Assembly: GCA_015521385.1 (NCBI GenBank)
Contig: WAOH01000126.1
Coordinates: forward strand, 1 to 9,773
DNA from: Thermoproteota archaeon
Lineage (GTDB): Archaea > Korarchaeota > Korarchaeia > Korarchaeales > Korarchaeaceae
DNA: 9,773 nt
Direction: 5' to 3'
How positions within the stretch are numbered: position 1 is the stretch's first letter; each line of letters starts with the position of its first letter. The notes beneath the pieces were generated by a model that did not search any database, was not told where the DNA came from, and worked only from the letters and a program-made list of their open reading frames with translations. Positions 7,133-9,773 of this stretch are shown one piece after another. The position numbers and the translations under genes were made by a program.

Positions 7133-7188
7133 CAGACCTTAAGGGAGATGCCGAAGCCTTTAAGTTTTTCCCGCCTCCTTAAGGTCTG
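7133..7188. promoter_or_regulatory. Putative operator array: 12-bp inverted repeat with phased TTAA cores
   Basis: CAGACCTTAAGG at 7133-7144 returns as its exact reverse complement CCTTAAGGTCTG at 7177-7188. The inner octamer CCTTAAGG is itself a palindrome, so each arm could bind a dimer. Between them the livK TATA element CCTTTAAG (7157-7164) resembles the same octamer. The three TTAA cores are centred near 7140.5, 7161.5 and 7180.5, that is 21 and 19 bp apart, close to two helical turns each. The left arm lies just upstream of the livG TATA element; the right arm covers the expected livK start site. This fits a multimeric regulator of both operons. The Lrp/AsnC family is a natural candidate for amino acid uptake genes, but no regulator gene is in the window. 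Confidence 0.6.
7157..7166 (+). promoter_or_regulatory. TATA promoter of livKHM
   Basis: CCTTTAAGTT, followed by more T, is preceded by the purine-containing stretch CCGAAG, which could act as the BRE. A centre near 7162 predicts transcription starting near 7187, about 26 nt before the livK ATG, leaving room for the strong ribosome site. The element sits between the two arms of the inverted repeat. Confidence 0.6.
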
Positions 7189-7200
7189 CCCGCTCTGAAG

Positions 7201-7209
7201 GGTGGTGAT
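7201..7209 (+). promoter_or_regulatory. Strong ribosome binding site of livK
   Basis: GGTGGTGAT matches the archaeal anti-Shine-Dalgarno consensus GGAGGTGAT in eight of nine bases and lies 3 nt before the ATG at 7213. It fixes that start and fits a highly translated binding protein. Confidence 0.7.
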
Positions 7210-7212
7210 TTT

Positions 7213-8442
7213 ATGGATATGAAAGTTGCAGCGGCCGCAGTCGTCATTTTGATCGTGGTGGTCGCGGGGGCCTACGTGCTCATGTCGGGCCAGGCCCCCG
7301 GGGCTGGAGGGGGCCTGCCGGATAAGGTCCGGTTGGGTGTGATACTACCTCTCAGCACCGCTTCGTACGCGTCGGCCGGTCAGGAGGCCCTGAGGGGCAT
7401 GAAGATGGCCGTGGAGGAGATCAACGCCAACGGAGGCGTTCTGGGCAGGCCGGTGGAGCTCGTGATAAGGGACACCAAGGGAGATCCCAACACCGCCATA
7501 ACGGGGGCTACCGACCTGATCACCAAGGAGAAGGTCCCGATAATCATAGGCTTCTACTCCTCCACCGTCACTTACGCCTCAATGAACGCGATCAAGAACT
7601 ACAAGCCGCTTGTGTTCGTTCTGGGAGCGTCCTCGGTGAAGGTGGAGCAGCTCGTGGGCATGGAGAGGTGGTTCTTCCACATGCACCCGTGGGACTACCA
7701 CAGGCAGGGGACGGTCATCGAGTACTTCCTGAATCACATGAAGGAGGTCCCGAAGAAGATCTTCGTCGCATACGAGGACGGTGTGTATGGCACCACCAGC
7801 TACGAGTACTTCGTGAACCTCAGCAGGGAGAAGAACGCCCCGTGGAAGGTGGTCGGGGAGGCCTTCAAGACCGGGAGCTCCGACTTCTCCTCCGTCATCC
7901 TCAAGGCAAAGCAGGAGAATCCTGACGTGTTCTACATCGTGGGATACCCCGGAGATTACCCCGTCTTCTTCAGGAACGCCAAGGAGAACGACTTCAACCC
8001 GAAGCTCATCTTCATCGTGGCCCCCGAGTTCCCGAACTACCCGAAGGACATAGGTGACTACGTCGCCGGCGTTGACGTCTGGTCCCCCTACCTCAACACG
8101 CCGGAGGCCAAGGCCTTCGTCCAGAAGTTCGAGTCCAAGTTCGGCAGGGCGCCTGAGTACTGGGCTCCCTTCGGGTACACGGCCATAAAGATGGTGGTGA
8201 AGGCCATAGAGGACGCCAAGAGCTTGGACAAGGAGAAGCTGATCGAGGCGCTGGAGAAGGTGGAGATCAAGTCCCCGCTCGGGACCGTTAAGTTCAAGCA
8301 GACGGGCAAGACCCTCCACCAGGTGGTGGACAGGCTCTTCGTCGTGCAGTGGCAGGGCGGCAAGGTGGCCATCCTGTACCCGGAGGAGTACAAGACCGGG
8401 GAGCTGATTTACCCCGTTCCCAAGTGGTCGGAGAGGGGCTGA
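7213..8442 (+). CDS. livK: Branched-chain amino acid-type ABC transporter substrate-binding protein (LivK-like)
   Basis: The 409-residue protein is a type I periplasmic-binding-fold receptor (Peripla_BP_6 / LivK type) that should hold the substrate outside the membrane and deliver it to LivH/LivM. Residues about 5-24 form one hydrophobic helix, followed by a Gly/Pro/Ala-rich linker (25-35) and the mature lobe starting at VRLGVILPLS (39-48). Family landmarks include MKMAVEEINANGGVLGRPVEL (63-83), IIIGFYSS (110-117), the inter-lobe region GTTSYEYF (193-200) and the C-terminal GYTAIKMVVKAIEDA (321-335). There is no cysteine anywhere, hence no lipobox; anchoring by an uncleaved N-terminal helix, or export through an archaeal-type signal, is inferred. 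It heads the livKHM operon under a TATA promoter with a possible operator on both sides. The ligand could be leucine/isoleucine/valine or another small compound such as an amide. Confidence 0.92.
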   Translation: MDMKVAAAAVVILIVVVAGAYVLMSGQAPGAGGGLPDKVRLGVILPLSTASYASAGQEALRGMKMAVEEINANGGVLGRPVELVIRDTKGDPNTAITGATDLITKEKVPIIIGFYSSTVTYASMNAIKNYKPLVFVLGASSVKVEQLVGMERWFFHMHPWDYHRQGTVIEYFLNHMKEVPKKIFVAYEDGVYGTTSYEYFVNLSREKNAPWKVVGEAFKTGSSDFSSVILKAKQENPDVFYIVGYPGDYPVFFRNAKENDFNPKLIFIVAPEFPNYPKDIGDYVAGVDVWSPYLNTPEAKAFVQKFESKFGRAPEYWAPFGYTAIKMVVKAIEDAKSLDKEKLIEALEKVEIKSPLGTVKFKQTGKTLHQVVDRLFVVQWQGGKVAILYPEEYKTGELIYPVPKWSERG

Positions 8443-8466
8443 CCCTCCACCACCCACCACTTCACC

Positions 8467-8471
8467 TTTTT
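8467..8471 (+). terminator. Possible weak T-tract terminator between livK and livH
   Basis: A run of five T follows a C/A-rich stretch 24 nt after the livK stop. Archaeal RNA polymerase can terminate at T tracts without a hairpin. Partial termination here would give more binding protein than permease, as is usual for such importers. Five T is short, so this is weak evidence. Confidence 0.25.
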
Positions 8472-8495
8472 CAGTAGGGGAGAGGGAATCGAGCG

Positions 8496-9365
8496 ATGCA
8501 GTCGGAGCTCGTCCTGCAGGTGGTCGTCAACGGGGTCCTACTGGGAGGGTTCTACGCGCTGGTCACGCTGGGTCTTAACCTCATATTCGGGGTCATGGAT
8601 GTCACCAACTTCGCCCACGGTGATCTGATCATGCTCGCCGCTTACTTCTCCTACTGGGCCGCCGAGCTGTTTGGCATGGACCCGGTGGCGTTCATCCCAC
8701 TGAACGCCGCCATCATGTTCCTCATCGGGCTGGCCTTCTACAGGGCGGCGCTGAAGCCGGTGCTGAAGGCTCCAGCCTACAATCAGATCGCCCTGACCTT
8801 CGGCTTCTCCATATTCCTCCAGAGCCTCGCGCTCATCCTGTGGACCAGCGACATGAGGCAGATAGAGGTACCCTACGCTTCGAGGGTGCTCCAGCTGGGC
8901 CCTGTCAGCCTAGGCCTCGGCAAGCTGATAGCCTTCACCGTGGCCCTCGGCTTCACCCTGGGCTTCCTGGTCTTCCTCAGCAGGACGAAGCTAGGAGGGG
9001 CCATGAGATCCGTCAGCCAGGATCCGATGGCTGCCTCCCTCATGGGGATCGATGTGGACAGGATATACCTCCTGACCTCCGGCATCGCCAGCCTCCTAGC
9101 CGGGGTAGCCGGCTCCCTGGTGACCCTGAACCTGTACATTAACCCCTTCATCGGCGGGGAGCTCACCCTCAAGGCCTTCGGCGTCGTCATCCTAGGGGGG
9201 ATGGGGAGCTACTTCGGAATGATAGTGGCGAGCATGGTGCTGGGCCTGGCCGAGGCGTTCGTGGGGGCGTTCGTTCCCCAGGGCGGGAGCCTCGCCCCCG
9301 GAATAGCGTTCGCGGTCATAGTCATAGTGCTGGCCCTGAGGCCCAAGGGCCTCTTCGGGAGGTGA
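8496..9365 (+). CDS. livH: Branched-chain amino acid ABC transporter permease LivH
   Basis: The 289-residue integral membrane subunit matches the usual LivH length and forms half of the transport channel. Characteristic segments are GFYALVTLGLNLIFGVMDVTN (18-38, with N-terminal helices as in the family) followed by FAHGD (39-43), the cytoplasmic ATPase-contact loop RSVSQDPMAASLMGID (171-186), FGVVILGGMGSYFGM (228-242) and the C-terminal LRPKGLFGR (281-289). About eight hydrophobic helices are seen. The ATG at 8496 has a purine-rich ribosome site (GGGGAGAGGGA, 8477-8487) about 8-10 nt ahead. It lies 53 bp after livK, and livM starts at or just past its stop, so the three genes should form one operon. 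It should pair with LivM in the membrane and with LivG/LivF encoded on the opposite strand. Confidence 0.95.
   Translation: MQSELVLQVVVNGVLLGGFYALVTLGLNLIFGVMDVTNFAHGDLIMLAAYFSYWAAELFGMDPVAFIPLNAAIMFLIGLAFYRAALKPVLKAPAYNQIALTFGFSIFLQSLALILWTSDMRQIEVPYASRVLQLGPVSLGLGKLIAFTVALGFTLGFLVFLSRTKLGGAMRSVSQDPMAASLMGIDVDRIYLLTSGIASLLAGVAGSLVTLNLYINPFIGGELTLKAFGVVILGGMGSYFGMIVASMVLGLAEAFVGAFVPQGGSLAPGIAFAVIVIVLALRPKGLFGR
9358..9365 (+). promoter_or_regulatory. Ribosome binding site of livM, inside the livH end
   Basis: GGAGGTGA is a perfect match to the anti-Shine-Dalgarno. It covers the last livH codons and stop. It leaves 11 nt to the GTG at 9377, slightly long, and overlaps the alternative GTG at 9362, which it therefore could not serve. 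Confidence 0.6.
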
Positions 9366-9376
9366 GCGACCTGAGC

Positions 9377-9773
9377 GTGAGGGATGAGAGGATCCTCCTC
9401 TACGGCGTCAGCGCCCTGGCCATCGTCTTTCCCCTCTTGGGTGGGGAGTATACGACCAGGGTAGCTATAGGCGCCCTGAAGTACGTGGTCCTGGCGATAA
9501 GCTTCGACATATTAGCGAGGACAGGCAACCTGAGCGTGGGTCACGCGGCCCTCTTCGGCATTGGGGCCTATGCCGCCGCCCTCTCTAACGTTTACCTGGG
9601 AATCCCGATGGAGGTCGGTCCGATAGTGGGCGGGCTGGCCGTCCTTCCCCTGGCAATCGCCCTAGGCTTCCTCACCCTCAGGATGAGGGGGGCCTACTTC
9701 TCGATAGCCACCCTTGCGTTCGCCGAGGCCATGAGGGTGCTCTTCCTCTACGCCAGGGGGGTGACCTTCGGGG
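9377..9773 (+). CDS. livM: Branched-chain amino acid ABC transporter permease LivM, 5' part only
   Basis: The frame stays open to the window end, giving 132 codons of a protein that is usually 300 or more residues; the rest lies beyond the window, so this is not a true truncation. The translation carries the LivM hallmark NLSVGHAALFGIGAYAAAL (residues 51-69) and LRMRGAYFSIATLAFAE (101-117), the family's GAYFAIxTLAF motif. Hydrophobic helices are seen near 8-21, 29-46, 54-70 and 80-100. The GTG at 9377 is chosen because of the perfect ribosome site at 9358-9365. A GTG at 9362 overlapping the livH stop by four bases would add VSDLS and cannot be excluded. Operon position after livH and motif content make the identification firm. 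Confidence 0.92.
   Translation, partial: MRDERILLYGVSALAIVFPLLGGEYTTRVAIGALKYVVLAISFDILARTGNLSVGHAALFGIGAYAAALSNVYLGIPMEVGPIVGGLAVLPLAIALGFLTLRMRGAYFSIATLAFAEAMRVLFLYARGVTFG

Noticed and set aside
7579..8460. Minus-strand open frame of 293 codons antisense to livK
   Set aside because: It mirrors the codon periodicity of livK and shows low-complexity Leu/Val/His/Gly composition without a domain.

Overview
The window looks like part of a chromosome from a GC-rich, probably thermophilic archaeon. The signs are archaeal promoters (A/T-rich TATA elements about 25-28 nt from expected start sites), Shine-Dalgarno sites of the GGAGGTGA type, arginine encoded mostly by AGG, frequent ATA isoleucine codons, many N-X-S/T sequons in an exported domain, and a solute-binding protein anchored by an N-terminal helix instead of a lipobox cysteine. 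I cannot name the species. The TACK group is a reasonable guess, not a demonstrated one. No mobile element, CRISPR array, rRNA or tRNA gene was recognised.

Layout. (1) 57-3422, minus strand: a 1121-residue membrane protein. It has a multi-helix N-terminal half resembling GT-C glycosyltransferases, a large exported domain containing a lectin-like jelly-roll section, and a C-terminal membrane anchor. Its promoter appears to give a leaderless transcript. (2) 3423-3656: a 234-bp divergent intergenic region with little recognisable content apart from that promoter. (3) 3657-5516, plus strand: a metallo-beta-lactamase-fold hydrolase followed 27 bp later by a 12-helix MFS transporter, probably co-transcribed. 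(4) 5576-7084, minus strand: livG and livF, the two ATPases of a branched-chain amino acid (HAAT family) ABC importer, with directly abutting stop and start codons. (5) 7085-7212: a compact divergent control region with a promoter for each side and a striking set of phased CCTTAAGG-type elements. (6) 7213 to the window end, plus strand: livK (binding protein), livH (permease) and the first part of livM (second permease), which runs off the window.

How the genes work together. LivK should capture the substrate outside the cell, LivH and LivM form the channel, and LivG and LivF hydrolyse ATP. All five parts are present, but the importer is split into two divergent operons (livGF and livKHM) around one 128-bp control region, not one collinear operon. 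The exact substrate cannot be read from sequence; branched-chain amino acids are the family default, while amides, urea or other small polar compounds are transported by relatives.

Most notable observations: the phased TTAA-core elements between the two liv operons, which look like an operator array for a multimeric regulator, and the large uncharacterised GT-C-like and lectin-like fusion protein. I saw no clearly new defence or mobile system.
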